A DNA stretch of 64,000 nucleotides from Geodermatophilus saharensis (GTDB lineage Bacteria > Actinomycetota > Actinomycetes > Mycobacteriales > Geodermatophilaceae), in NCBI RefSeq assembly GCF_900188205.1, contig NZ_FZOH01000002.1:248001-312000 (forward strand), in the 5' to 3' direction. Position 1 is the stretch's first letter; every line of letters begins with the position of its first letter. This document shows positions 1-7,181 of this stretch, one piece after another. The position numbers and the translations under genes are program-made. The notes beneath the pieces were generated by a model. The model saw only the letters and a list, made by a program, of their open reading frames with translations. It searched no databases and was not told the origin of the DNA.

Positions 1-793
1 ACAGCTTCTCCTTCGGGTGCTCGTAGTGGCGCAGGTTGTCGCGGGCGATGCCCAGGTCGACGTACCAGCGGGTGCGCTCGTCGATCCAGTACTGGTGCCA
101 CTCCTCGTCGGTGCCCGGCTCGACGAAGAACTCCATCTCCATCTGCTCGAACTCGCGGGTGCGGAAGATGAAGTTGCCCGGCGTGATCTCGTTGCGGAAC
201 GACTTGCCGATCTGGCCGATGCCGAACGGCGGCTTCCTCCGCGCCGCGCCCATCACGTTGGCGAAGTTCACGAAGATGCCCTGCGCGGTCTCCGGGCGCA
301 GGTAGTGCAGCCCCGACTCGTCCTCGACGGGGCCGAGGTAGGTCTTGAGCATCATGTTGAAGTCGCGCGGCTCGGTCCACTGACCGGTCACGCCGCAGTT
401 GGGGCAGGTGATGTCGGCCAGGCCGTTCTCCGGCAGCCGGCCCTTCTTCTCCTCGAAGGCCTCCTCGAGGTGGTCGGCCCGGAAGCGCTTGTGGCAGTTC
501 TGGCACTCGGTGAGCGGGTCGGTGAAGACGCCCACGTGGCCGGAGGCCACCCACACCTGCCGCGGGAGGATCACCGAGGAGTCCAGGCCGACGACGTCGT
601 CCCGGCTCTGGACGACGGTGCGCCACCACTGCTTCTTGATGTTCTCCTTGAGCTCGACGCCGAGGGGCCCGTAGTCCCAGGCCGAGCGGGTGCCGCCGTA
701 GATCTCGCCGGAGGGGAAGACGAACCCCCGGCGCTTGCAGAGGTTGACCACCTTGTCGAGGCGGGCGGGGTCGTGGGTGGTGCTGGCGCTCAC
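1..793 (-). CDS. glyS: Glycyl-tRNA synthetase, N-terminal part (cut by window edge)
   Basis: Class II glycyl-tRNA synthetase of the dimeric alpha-2 type, which charges tRNA-Gly in the cytoplasm. The visible 264 residues begin [19 protein letters not shown] and run through the family segments [15 protein letters not shown] and [16 protein letters not shown], then a Cys-rich insert ([13 protein letters not shown]), the ATP-site region [13 protein letters not shown] and the motif 2 region [20 protein letters not shown]. The GTG at 793 is chosen because the conserved N-terminus starts just after it. The C-terminal half, with motif 3 and the anticodon-binding domain, lies outside the window. In many actinobacteria glyS lies near uppS; here about 12 kb of other genes separate them. 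Confidence 0.95.
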   Translation of the reverse strand, partial: MSASTTHDPARLDKVVNLCKRRGFVFPSGEIYGGTRSAWDYGPLGVELKENIKKQWWRTVVQSRDDVVGLDSSVILPRQVWVASGHVGVFTDPLTECQNCHKRFRADHLEEAFEEKKGRLPENGLADITCPNCGVTGQWTEPRDFNMMLKTYLGPVEDESGLHYLRPETAQGIFVNFANVMGAARRKPPFGIGQIGKSFRNEITPGNFIFRTREFEQMEMEFFVEPGTDEEWHQYWIDERTRWYVDLGIARDNLRHYEHPKEKL

Positions 794-1049
794 GAGCTCG
801 GTGCTCCATCCGGCTGGCGGTCGGCGGCTGACCCGCCCACGGTAGTCGGGCGGCACGTGGCGTCGCCGTCCGTCCCCGGCCACACTGGCCCCCCTGGGCG
901 GCGCCGAGACGCCGCCGGGGGCCGGCGGCCACGCCGAGGAGGTCCGGTGGCCAGGTCAGACCGCCCCCGAGCCGCCGGGGACACCCCGCTGGAGGACGTC
1001 GCCGCCGCGTTCCCCCACGCGCCACCACCCGCGCCCCGAGGTCCGGGAC

Positions 1050-1432
1050 GTGCCCGAGGAGCCGCGCCGGTACCTGCGGCTGATCGGCCCGGGCGTCGTC
1101 GCCGCCGACGTCATCACGACCTCCTACGCCCGCGACGCCGAGGAGAGCGAGGTCTACTCGGCACTGGTGTGGGGCCTGATCCTCATCGGCGTCGTGGTCC
1201 TGCTCGCCGGCCTCGACCATCAGCTGGTGCTGCTGGTCATCTCCGCCGTCGTCGGCGGGTTCATGATGTTCCTCTACGCGGGCCTGCTGATCCTGGTCGA
1301 ACCGCAGGATCCTGCCCGCACCGATCCGGGTGCGGGGCGTGCGGCTGGGTGCCCTGGTGGGCGATCCTGCTGTTCGGCACGCTGTCGGTGCTCACCTTCC
1401 GCGCCCCGCTGCAGACCCTCTCCGGCGGCTGA
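1050..1432 (+). pseudogene. Decayed Nramp-family divalent metal transporter
   Basis: Remnant of an H+-coupled Mn2+/Fe2+ transporter. From a GTG at 1050 the reading gives a typical Nramp start (RRYLRLIGPGVVAA), then jumps to C-terminal helices (SALVWGLILIGVVVLLAGLD, LVLLVISAVVGGFMMFLYAG). About 300 central residues are missing. After LLILV the frame breaks: the expected NRRILPAPIRVRGVRLGALV is in a second frame, and WAILLFGTLSVLTF then returns in a third, ending at the TGA at 1432. One internal deletion plus two frameshifts make it non-functional as read. The family call rests on the helix and NRR-LP-PIR pattern. Errors in the sequence could explain single frameshifts but not the central deletion. 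Confidence 0.6.
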
Positions 1433-1442
1433 CCGGGCCGCG

Positions 1443-2423
1443 TCAGGCCTCCGTGTACCCGCAGACGGCCGGCCCGCCCTCGTCGACGACGGTGACGACG
1501 AAGGAGGCCTGGCTGCCGTCGTCGAGGGTGACGTCGAAGGTGACCTCGTCGACGTCGCCCGCGGGTGCCGCGCCGGTGGCCGTGCCCTCGGTGATCTGCC
1601 CGCCGAGGAAGGCGTCGAAGTCGGCCAGCAGCGCGGCGGCGTCGGGGAGCTGGGCCTGCCCGTCGGCGCACAGGTCGGCGCGGGCCGTCTCGCCGTCTCG
1701 GTTCACCACCGCCTGCACCCAGGCCGCGGCGAACTCCGGGCTCTCGGGGAGGTTGAGCTCACCGGCGCCGGCCCCGCCGCCCCCGCCGCCGGTGGGTGTC
1801 CCCGCGCCGCCGCCGAAGCCGCCCCCGCCGGTGGGCCCGGCCGGCGACGACGGCGCCGAGGACGAGGTCGGTGCGCTCGAGGAGGCGGTCGCCGAGGTGC
1901 TCGCCGGCGCCGCCCCGGTGCCGCCGTCGTCCCGGTTCAGCAGCAGGACGGCCAGCACGCCGCCGCCGACGAGCAGGACGCCGAGCGCGGCGAGCAGGGC
2001 GATCAGCGGGCCGCGGCTCCGCCTCGGCGGCTGCGGCGGCCCGTAGCCGGGGGCGCCGTGACCGGGAGCGCCGTAGCCCGGAGCGCCGTAGCCCGGAGCG
2101 CCGTAGCCGGGAGCGCCGTACGGCGGCTGCTGCCCCCACGGGGGCTGCTGCCCGTAGGGCGGCCGGTGCCCCGGCTGGTGCCCGTACGGCGCCTGGCCCC
2201 ACGGGGGCTGCTGGCCGTACGGGGGCGGCTGGGGCCCGGGCGCCGCGGGGCCGCCGAGCCGCAAGGTCGGGTCCCGCTGATCGGGCGGGCCGCCGGCGAG
2301 CCGGTCGGTGGGCTGGTCGGGCACGGCCGGCCGGCCGGGCGCCGGCGGGCGGCCCGGCACCGGTGGCAGGCGGGCCTCGCGGGTGCGGTCGGGCGGTGTC
2401 CCGTCCTGCGGCGGCTGGGTCAT
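1443..2423 (-). CDS. Membrane-anchored protein with Pro/Gly-rich cytoplasmic tail and extracellular domain
   Basis: A 326-residue protein of unknown function. Residues 1-130 are a Pro/Gln/Gly/Tyr-rich tail with tandem YGAPG pentapeptides. After a basic RRSRG segment comes one membrane helix (GPLIALLAALGVLLVGGGVL), then a Ser/Thr/Gly-rich linker and a C-terminal domain of about 95 residues starting near LPESPEFAAAWVQAVVNRDG, with two Cys (ADLCADGQ, AVCGYTEA). This points to a cytoplasmic N-terminus and an exported C-terminal domain. The gene at 2851-3792 has the same layout and a related C-terminal domain, so the two look like diverged duplicates. The tail resembles those of proteins that sit with Ser/Thr kinases, and a kinase gene lies at 4064. 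Start ATG at 2423. Confidence 0.8.
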   Translation of the reverse strand: MTQPPQDGTPPDRTREARLPPVPGRPPAPGRPAVPDQPTDRLAGGPPDQRDPTLRLGGPAAPGPQPPPYGQQPPWGQAPYGHQPGHRPPYGQQPPWGQQPPYGAPGYGAPGYGAPGYGAPGHGAPGYGPPQPPRRSRGPLIALLAALGVLLVGGGVLAVLLLNRDDGGTGAAPASTSATASSSAPTSSSAPSSPAGPTGGGGFGGGAGTPTGGGGGGAGAGELNLPESPEFAAAWVQAVVNRDGETARADLCADGQAQLPDAAALLADFDAFLGGQITEGTATGAAPAGDVDEVTFDVTLDDGSQASFVVTVVDEGGPAVCGYTEA

Positions 2424-2488
2424 CGCGCCTGTCCTCCCCCGGCTCGTCCTGTCCGACGCAGGCTACGCACCCGCGCGGTGACGGCGGC

Positions 2489-2767
2489 TCATCCCGGCGG
2501 GAGGTAGGCCCCCGGCTCGTCGACGGCGTGCAGCCACACCGGCGCGCCAGCGATCTTCACCTCCGCGGCCGACAGCGCGCGGCGGTAGGCACCGACGCCG
2601 TCCCAGCGGGTGACCAGCGCCCACAGGCCCGGGTCGTCGGCGCACCGGCCGGCCTCGCCGCCGCGGAAGCCGGGGCGTGCGGCGAGCGCCCCCAGCAGCC
2701 GGTCGAGGTCGGTGGACAGGTCGGCGGCCGCCGACGGGGACACCCGCAACCGGGTCACCGCGAACAC
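2489..2767 (-). CDS. Antibiotic biosynthesis monooxygenase (ABM) domain protein
   Basis: A small cytoplasmic protein of 92 residues. It reads as a single ferredoxin-like ABM fold: a first strand FAVTRLRVSP, a helix DLDRLLGALAARPGF, the central strand LWALVTRWDGVGAYRRAL and a final strand VWLHAVDEPGAY. The family includes heme-degrading and quinol-oxidising enzymes, but many members have unknown substrates and no diagnostic catalytic residue is recognisable here. The GTG at 2767 is chosen because it puts the first strand at the N-terminus at normal family length; an upstream start at 2890 would add a basic tail overlapping the next gene. It sits between the two paralogous membrane-protein genes. 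Confidence 0.6.
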   Translation of the reverse strand: MFAVTRLRVSPSAAADLSTDLDRLLGALAARPGFRGGEAGRCADDPGLWALVTRWDGVGAYRRALSAAEVKIAGAPVWLHAVDEPGAYLPPG

Positions 2768-2850
2768 CGGCCCATGGTGCAGCAGCCGCGGCCGGACGGA
2801 CGCCGACGGCCGGCCCCGCGGGTGCGGAGCCGGCCGTCGGGTCGGTGCGG

Positions 2851-3792
2851 TCAGCCGAAGTTGCAGACGAGCAGGTTCTGGTCGACCCACAGCTGGACGG
2901 TCTGGACGCTGCCGTCCTCGAGGGTGAGCTCGAAGGTGGCGACGTCGACGGCGTTGGCCGCGTCGTACTCGACGCTCACCAGGACGCCGTCGGTGATGGC
3001 CAGGCCACCGAGGACCTCGGTGTAGAAGAAGTAGGTGAGGTACTCGTCGGGCGCGAACTCCGTGCCCTGCGACCCCTGCACCGCGGCGTCCTGCAGCTCG
3101 GCGCAGGAGATGTTGTAGACCGTCGCGACGTCGAGGTCGAAGGCCGCCTGCACCCAGGCGAGCGCGATGTCGGCCGAGCCCTCGTACTGGCCGGTGTCGG
3201 TCCCGCCGGTCTGCTCGGTCATCCCACCACCGGTGCTGCCACCGCCGGTGCTGCCACCGCCGGTGCTGCCACCGCCGGTGCTGCCGCCGCCGGTGCTGCC
3301 GCCGCCGGTGCTGCCGCCACCGGTGCTGCCGCCACCGCCGGGCGTGCCCGCGCCGCCGGGGACGGTGACGGGGCCGCCCATCTCCATCCCGCCGCCGGCG
3401 CCCGCGCTGCCGCCGCCCTCCCCGGAGCCCTCGCCGGAGCCCTCACCCGAACCCTCGGAGGACTCGGCCGACGAGGACGAGCCCGCGGCCTGCGTGGCGG
3501 GGGTGTCGTCGCCGCGGAGCAGGAAGAACAGGAGCACGCCGACGCCGGCCGCGACGACGACCACGGCGGTGACCACCCAGGGCAGCACGCTCTTCTTCTG
3601 CGGTGGCCGGCCGTAGCCGCCGGGGCCGAAGCCACCCGGACCGCCCGGACCGCCCGGCCCGAAGACGCCGGGGCCGCCGGGGCCTGCGGGGGCGCCGTAC
3701 TGGCCGGGGGCGCCGTACTGGGCGGGGGCGCCGTACTGACCGGGCGGGGCGTACTGGCTCGGCGCGCCGTACGGGCCGGGGGGCTGACTCAT
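2851..3792 (-). CDS. Membrane-anchored protein, paralogue of the 1443-2423 product
   Basis: A 313-residue protein of unknown function. It has a Gly/Pro/Gln/Tyr-rich N-terminal tail (MSQPPGPYGAPSQYAPPGQY, repeated QYGAP), a basic stop, one membrane helix (SVLPWVVTAVVVVAAGVGVL), a Ser/Glu/Gly linker, a run of seven STGGG repeats and a C-terminal domain of about 110 residues (IALAWVQAAFDLDVATVYNI to the end, with Cys in ISCAEL and LVCNFG). The WVQA start and two-cysteine pattern match the neighbouring paralogue. The C-terminal domain is predicted to be outside the cell. ATG at 3792. It is divergent from the kinase gene at 4064, so the 271-bp gap must hold promoters for both; I could not identify clear boxes. 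Confidence 0.8.
   Translation of the reverse strand: MSQPPGPYGAPSQYAPPGQYGAPAQYGAPGQYGAPAGPGGPGVFGPGGPGGPGGFGPGGYGRPPQKKSVLPWVVTAVVVVAAGVGVLLFFLLRGDDTPATQAAGSSSSAESSEGSGEGSGEGSGEGGGSAGAGGGMEMGGPVTVPGGAGTPGGGGSTGGGSTGGGSTGGGSTGGGSTGGGSTGGGSTGGGMTEQTGGTDTGQYEGSADIALAWVQAAFDLDVATVYNISCAELQDAAVQGSQGTEFAPDEYLTYFFYTEVLGGLAITDGVLVSVEYDAANAVDVATFELTLEDGSVQTVQLWVDQNLLVCNFG
3225..3336 (-). repeat. 15-bp tandem repeat coding for (STGGG)n
   Basis: Seven to eight head-to-tail copies of a 15-bp unit (CCGGTGCTGCCACCG-like on the plus strand) that keep the reading frame and code for STGGG pentapeptides in the linker of the 2851-3792 product. The third-base differences between units are few, so copy number may vary between strains. 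Confidence 0.85.
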
Positions 3793-4063
3793 CGTGCTTC
3801 TTCCGTTCGCAGGGACGGGCGTGGGGGCCCGAGAGCGAGTGCAAGCTAGTGACGCTCCGCCGATCCGCCTACCGGTTCCTGCGCGCCGGTTCTGCGACCT
3901 CGCCCGTGCGGGCGAGGGCCGGACCGCCGATGCGCAACCGCGACCACCTGCCGTGGCGAGGACGCTGGTCGGGGTCGGTCGCCGTCCCTAGACTCCGCCG
4001 ACGACCCGCACCCGGCGCCCGGATCCGGCGAGCGCCCGGGCTGCGGCACACGGAGGAACACCG

Positions 4064-5983
4064 GTGGAGTTGCAACAGTTCGGCCCCTATCGCATCGAGG
4101 CGCTGCTCGGCCGCGGCGGGATGGGCGAGGTCTACCGCGCCTTCGACACCGAGCACGACCGCACGGTCGCGCTCAAGGTGCTCTCCGAGCACCTGGCCTC
4201 CGACACCGGGTACCGGGAGCGGTTCCGGCGGGAGGCGCACCTGGCGGCCCGGCTCAACGAGCCGCACATCGTCCCGATCCACCGCTACGGCGAGATCGAC
4301 GGGCGGCTGTTCCTCGACATGCGCCTGGTGCCCGGCCGCGACGTGGCCGCGGTGCTGGCCGAGGAGGGGCCGATGAGCCCCGAGCGGGCGGTGTCGATCG
4401 TCAGCCAGACCGCGCGGGCCCTCGACGCCGCCCACGCCGACGGCCTGGTGCACCGCGACGTCAAGCCGTCCAACGTGCTGCTCACCGGCACCGGCGACGA
4501 CGAGTTCGTGTACCTGGTCGACTTCGGCATCGCCCGGTCGACGTCGGACGGGCAGGGGCCGGCGCTCACCCAGACCGGCGCGGCGCTCGGGTCGTTCGAC
4601 TACATGGCGCCCGAGCGGTTCCTCGAGCAGCCGATCGACAAGCGGGTCGACGTCTACGCGCTGGCCTGCGTGCTGTTCGAGTGCCTCACCGGCCGCCGGC
4701 CGTTCACCGGCGACGGGCTGGCCACGCTCATGTTCGCCCACCTCAACAACCCGCCCACGCCGCCCTCGCAGCTGCGGCCGGGCCTGCCGCACGGCCTCGA
4801 CGACGTCGTCCTCAAGGGCCTGGCCAAGGAGCCCGGCGAGCGCTACGGCACGTGCGGTGAGCTCGCCGCGGCCGCGCGGGCGGCGCTGTCCTCGGCCGGG
4901 GTCGCGCCGCGGCCCGAGGCCGCGCCGCCGACCTCGGTCACGCCGCTGCCCGTGCGGCCGCACACCGTGGGCTTCTCCAACCCGGGCCCGCCCGGCACGT
5001 ACGGCGCCCCCTCGATCAGCGGTGTCCCGGCGGCGGCCTACGCGGCGCCGGCGGGCCCCGGCGTCGCGACCGGCTACGGCCCGCCGTCCGACCCCGGCGC
5101 CCCCACCGGCTACGGCCCGCCGTCCAACCCGGGCGCCCCCACCGGCTACGGGCCGCCGTCGAACCCGGGCCCGCCGACCGGGTACGGCCCGCCGTCGAAC
5201 CCCGGCGCTCCCACCGGGTACGGCCCGCCGTCCAACCCCGGCGCCCCCACCGGGTACGGCCCCCCGCCGGGCCGGGGCTTCGTCCAGCCCCCCGCCGGCG
5301 CCACGCCGACCGGCGCCCGGAAGCGCAACCGGATGCCGCTGCTCATCGGCGGGATCGCGGCGGCGCTGGTGGCCGTGGTCATCGGCGTCATCGCGCTGGC
5401 CGGCGGCTTCGGCGGGAGTGACACCACGACCGACACCACCGCCGACGGCGGTGGCGGCTCCGACACCGGCACGGACACCGGCACCGGCACGGACACCGGC
5501 ACGGGCGGGGGCACCACCGAGCCCGACCCGGAGGAGCAGCTGCTCGGGATCATCCCCGGCGACTTCGACCCCGCCGCCTGCCAGACCGGCGACCCGGCCG
5601 GCGACGGCGACATCGCGACCGTGAACTGCGGTCCCGCCGCGACCCAGCCCGGCCCCGAGGCGTCGTCGTTCTACCTCTACGAGGACGCGGCATCCGTCAG
5701 CGAGGTGTTCCTCGCCGACATGGAGCGCGAGGGCGTCAGCGCGTTCACCGGCCAGCCGGACTGCACCACCGGTCAGGGGTACGACGAGTACACGATCAAC
5801 GGGCAGAGCGCCGGCCGGCTCGGCTGCTTCGTCAACGCCGACAACAACGCCGTCCTGTACTGGACGCAGGACGAGTTCGCCGCCGAGGGCATCGTCGTGA
5901 TCGCCAACGGCGGCCAGGAGGGCCTGGCCACCCTCTACCAGTGGTGGCAGGACAGCGCGCACAGCGACTTCGTGCAGCGCTGA
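4064..5983 (+). CDS. Transmembrane Ser/Thr protein kinase (PknB-like, non-PASTA)
   Basis: Hanks-type receptor kinase of 639 residues. The kinase domain, residues 7-275, has a complete set of motifs: Gly loop GRGGMGEVY (16-24), ATP-binding Lys38, catalytic HRDVKPSN (130-137), metal-binding DFG (153-155) and APE (182-184). Then come a Pro/Gly-rich juxtamembrane region with five 12-residue repeats of the type GYGPPSNPGAPT (337-396), one membrane helix (424-448), a Thr/Gly/Asp linker and an extracellular domain of about 140 residues containing Cys. There are no PASTA repeats, so the ligand is unknown. GTG at 4064, preceded by CGGAGGA. It converges with a second kinase gene at 6067-6900 across a strong hairpin. 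Confidence 0.93.
   Translation: MELQQFGPYRIEALLGRGGMGEVYRAFDTEHDRTVALKVLSEHLASDTGYRERFRREAHLAARLNEPHIVPIHRYGEIDGRLFLDMRLVPGRDVAAVLAEEGPMSPERAVSIVSQTARALDAAHADGLVHRDVKPSNVLLTGTGDDEFVYLVDFGIARSTSDGQGPALTQTGAALGSFDYMAPERFLEQPIDKRVDVYALACVLFECLTGRRPFTGDGLATLMFAHLNNPPTPPSQLRPGLPHGLDDVVLKGLAKEPGERYGTCGELAAAARAALSSAGVAPRPEAAPPTSVTPLPVRPHTVGFSNPGPPGTYGAPSISGVPAAAYAAPAGPGVATGYGPPSDPGAPTGYGPPSNPGAPTGYGPPSNPGPPTGYGPPSNPGAPTGYGPPSNPGAPTGYGPPPGRGFVQPPAGATPTGARKRNRMPLLIGGIAAALVAVVIGVIALAGGFGGSDTTTDTTADGGGGSDTGTDTGTGTDTGTGGGTTEPDPEEQLLGIIPGDFDPAACQTGDPAGDGDIATVNCGPAATQPGPEASSFYLYEDAASVSEVFLADMEREGVSAFTGQPDCTTGQGYDEYTINGQSAGRLGCFVNADNNAVLYWTQDEFAAEGIVVIANGGQEGLATLYQWWQDSAHSDFVQR
5072..5251 (+). repeat. 36-bp in-frame tandem repeat in the kinase juxtamembrane region
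   Basis: Five copies of a 36-bp unit coding for GYGPPS(N/D)PG(A/P)PT, residues 337-396 of the kinase. Units are nearly identical at the DNA level. Confidence 0.85.
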
Positions 5984-6005
5984 CCCGCACCCGACGGTCC
6001 TGACA

Positions 6006-6053
6006 CGACGAGGGCCCCGTCCCCACCGGCCGGTGGGGACGGGGCCCTCGTCG
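6006..6053. terminator. Bidirectional terminator between convergent kinase genes
   Basis: Perfect inverted repeat with two 24-base arms (CGACGAGGGCCCCGTCCCCA... and its complement) and essentially no loop. It lies 23 bases after the stop of the plus-strand kinase and 13 bases after the stop of the minus-strand kinase, so it can serve both. There is no U-tract, as is usual in high-G+C actinobacteria. Confidence 0.85.
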
Positions 6054-6066
6054 TCGGGCGCCGTGG

Positions 6067-6900
6067 TCAGGCGCGGGTCGCCGCCGCCAGCGCGTCGAGG
6101 CGCTCGGCCACCTGCAGCGCGGTCGCCGGCCGCTGACCGACCGGCGCCAGGCAGCCGGAGACCAGCGCGGCCTCGTCGTCGGTCAGCCCGGCGCTGATCG
6201 CCGGCTCGGCGCTCATCACCCGGCGGATCGCCAGCAGCGGCTCGCCGTCGGGCAGCTCGCCGTAGAGGCCGGTGCCGGTGAGCGCGCGGTTGAGGGTGGC
6301 GCCCAGGGCGAACACCTCGGTGGCCCGGGAGGGCCGCTCACCACGCAGCAGCGCCGGGTCGAGGTACTCGACGGACGCGGCGCTGGCCATGCCGGTGAGC
6401 GTGACACCGGGCGCGAGGTAGCGGGCCAGGCCGAGGTCGGAGAGCTTGCCGCCGTCGTCGGTGAGCAGGATGTTGGCCGGCTTGATGTCGCCGTGGGTCA
6501 GCCCGGCCTCGTGCAGCGCGTGCGCGGCGTGCGCGGCGTGCGCCACCGCCCGCAGCACCTCGCCGCGGCTCAGCGGGCGGGCCGGGGCGGCCAGCGAGCC
6601 GAGCGGGCAGTACTCCATGGCGTACAGGAAGCTGTCCTGCAGCACCGCGTCGTAGACCTTCACCAGGTAGGGCGAGGCCACCTGGGCGAAGGCCCGCAGC
6701 TCCCGCACCCCGCGCTCGTAGGCCTGCTCGCTGTGCGTGCCGGTGAACACCTTCACGGCGACGTACTCGTCGGGCAGACCGAGCCGCGCCGGCGGGCGGG
6801 CGAGGTAGAAGCGGCCGTTGTTGCCCTCACCGAGCACGCGGACCACCTGGTAGTCCGCGATGGTGGCAGGCGCCGGGCCCGCCAGGCCGACGGCATCCAT
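6067..6900 (-). CDS. Soluble protein kinase-like protein with HGD catalytic loop
   Basis: A 277-residue Ser/Thr kinase-fold protein without membrane helix. Gly loop GEGNNG (24-29) and Lys50 (YVAVKVF) are present. The catalytic loop reads THGDIKPANILL, so the usual HRD Arg is Gly137, while Asp138, Lys140 and Asn143 remain. The metal motif is DLG (155-157) rather than DFG, and the activation region is short (ASVEYLDPALL instead of a classical APE). Phosphate transfer is still plausible because the catalytic Asp, Asn and Lys remain, but regulation through the activation loop probably differs. The ATG at 6900 is preceded by AGGAGG at good spacing. No extracellular sensor, so it may act downstream of other signals. 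Confidence 0.85.
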   Translation of the reverse strand: MDAVGLAGPAPATIADYQVVRVLGEGNNGRFYLARPPARLGLPDEYVAVKVFTGTHSEQAYERGVRELRAFAQVASPYLVKVYDAVLQDSFLYAMEYCPLGSLAAPARPLSRGEVLRAVAHAAHAAHALHEAGLTHGDIKPANILLTDDGGKLSDLGLARYLAPGVTLTGMASAASVEYLDPALLRGERPSRATEVFALGATLNRALTGTGLYGELPDGEPLLAIRRVMSAEPAISAGLTDDEAALVSGCLAPVGQRPATALQVAERLDALAAATRA

Positions 6901-7181
6901 CCCTGTCCTCCTGAAACGCTGCTCTCCCCCCGGAACGACCGGGACGCCGCGACGCGGCAGCGCGACAGTGTGCCTGCCGGACCGCCGTCCGGGAACCCGA
7001 TCCGCCCCGCCGGATCGGTCCCGCACAGCCGCGTGCCGAAGACCCCCACGTCCCGCGGACCGCCGTTACGCTCCGCGCCCGTCGCCGCCCGGGACCCCTC
7101 GGACGGCCCGCGCCCGCGCCGCGGTCGCGACAGTCCCCGGGTGACCCGCACCCACCCGTCCACACGCCATCCGGAGATCTC

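Noticed and set aside
1050-2507. A long plus-strand open frame continuing past the Nramp remnant
   Set aside because: Beyond about position 1300 it is antisense to the Pro/Gly-rich membrane-protein gene and has no family features.
3225-3336. CRISPR array
   Set aside because: Units are 15 bp, have no spacers and code in frame for STGGG. No cas genes are in the window.
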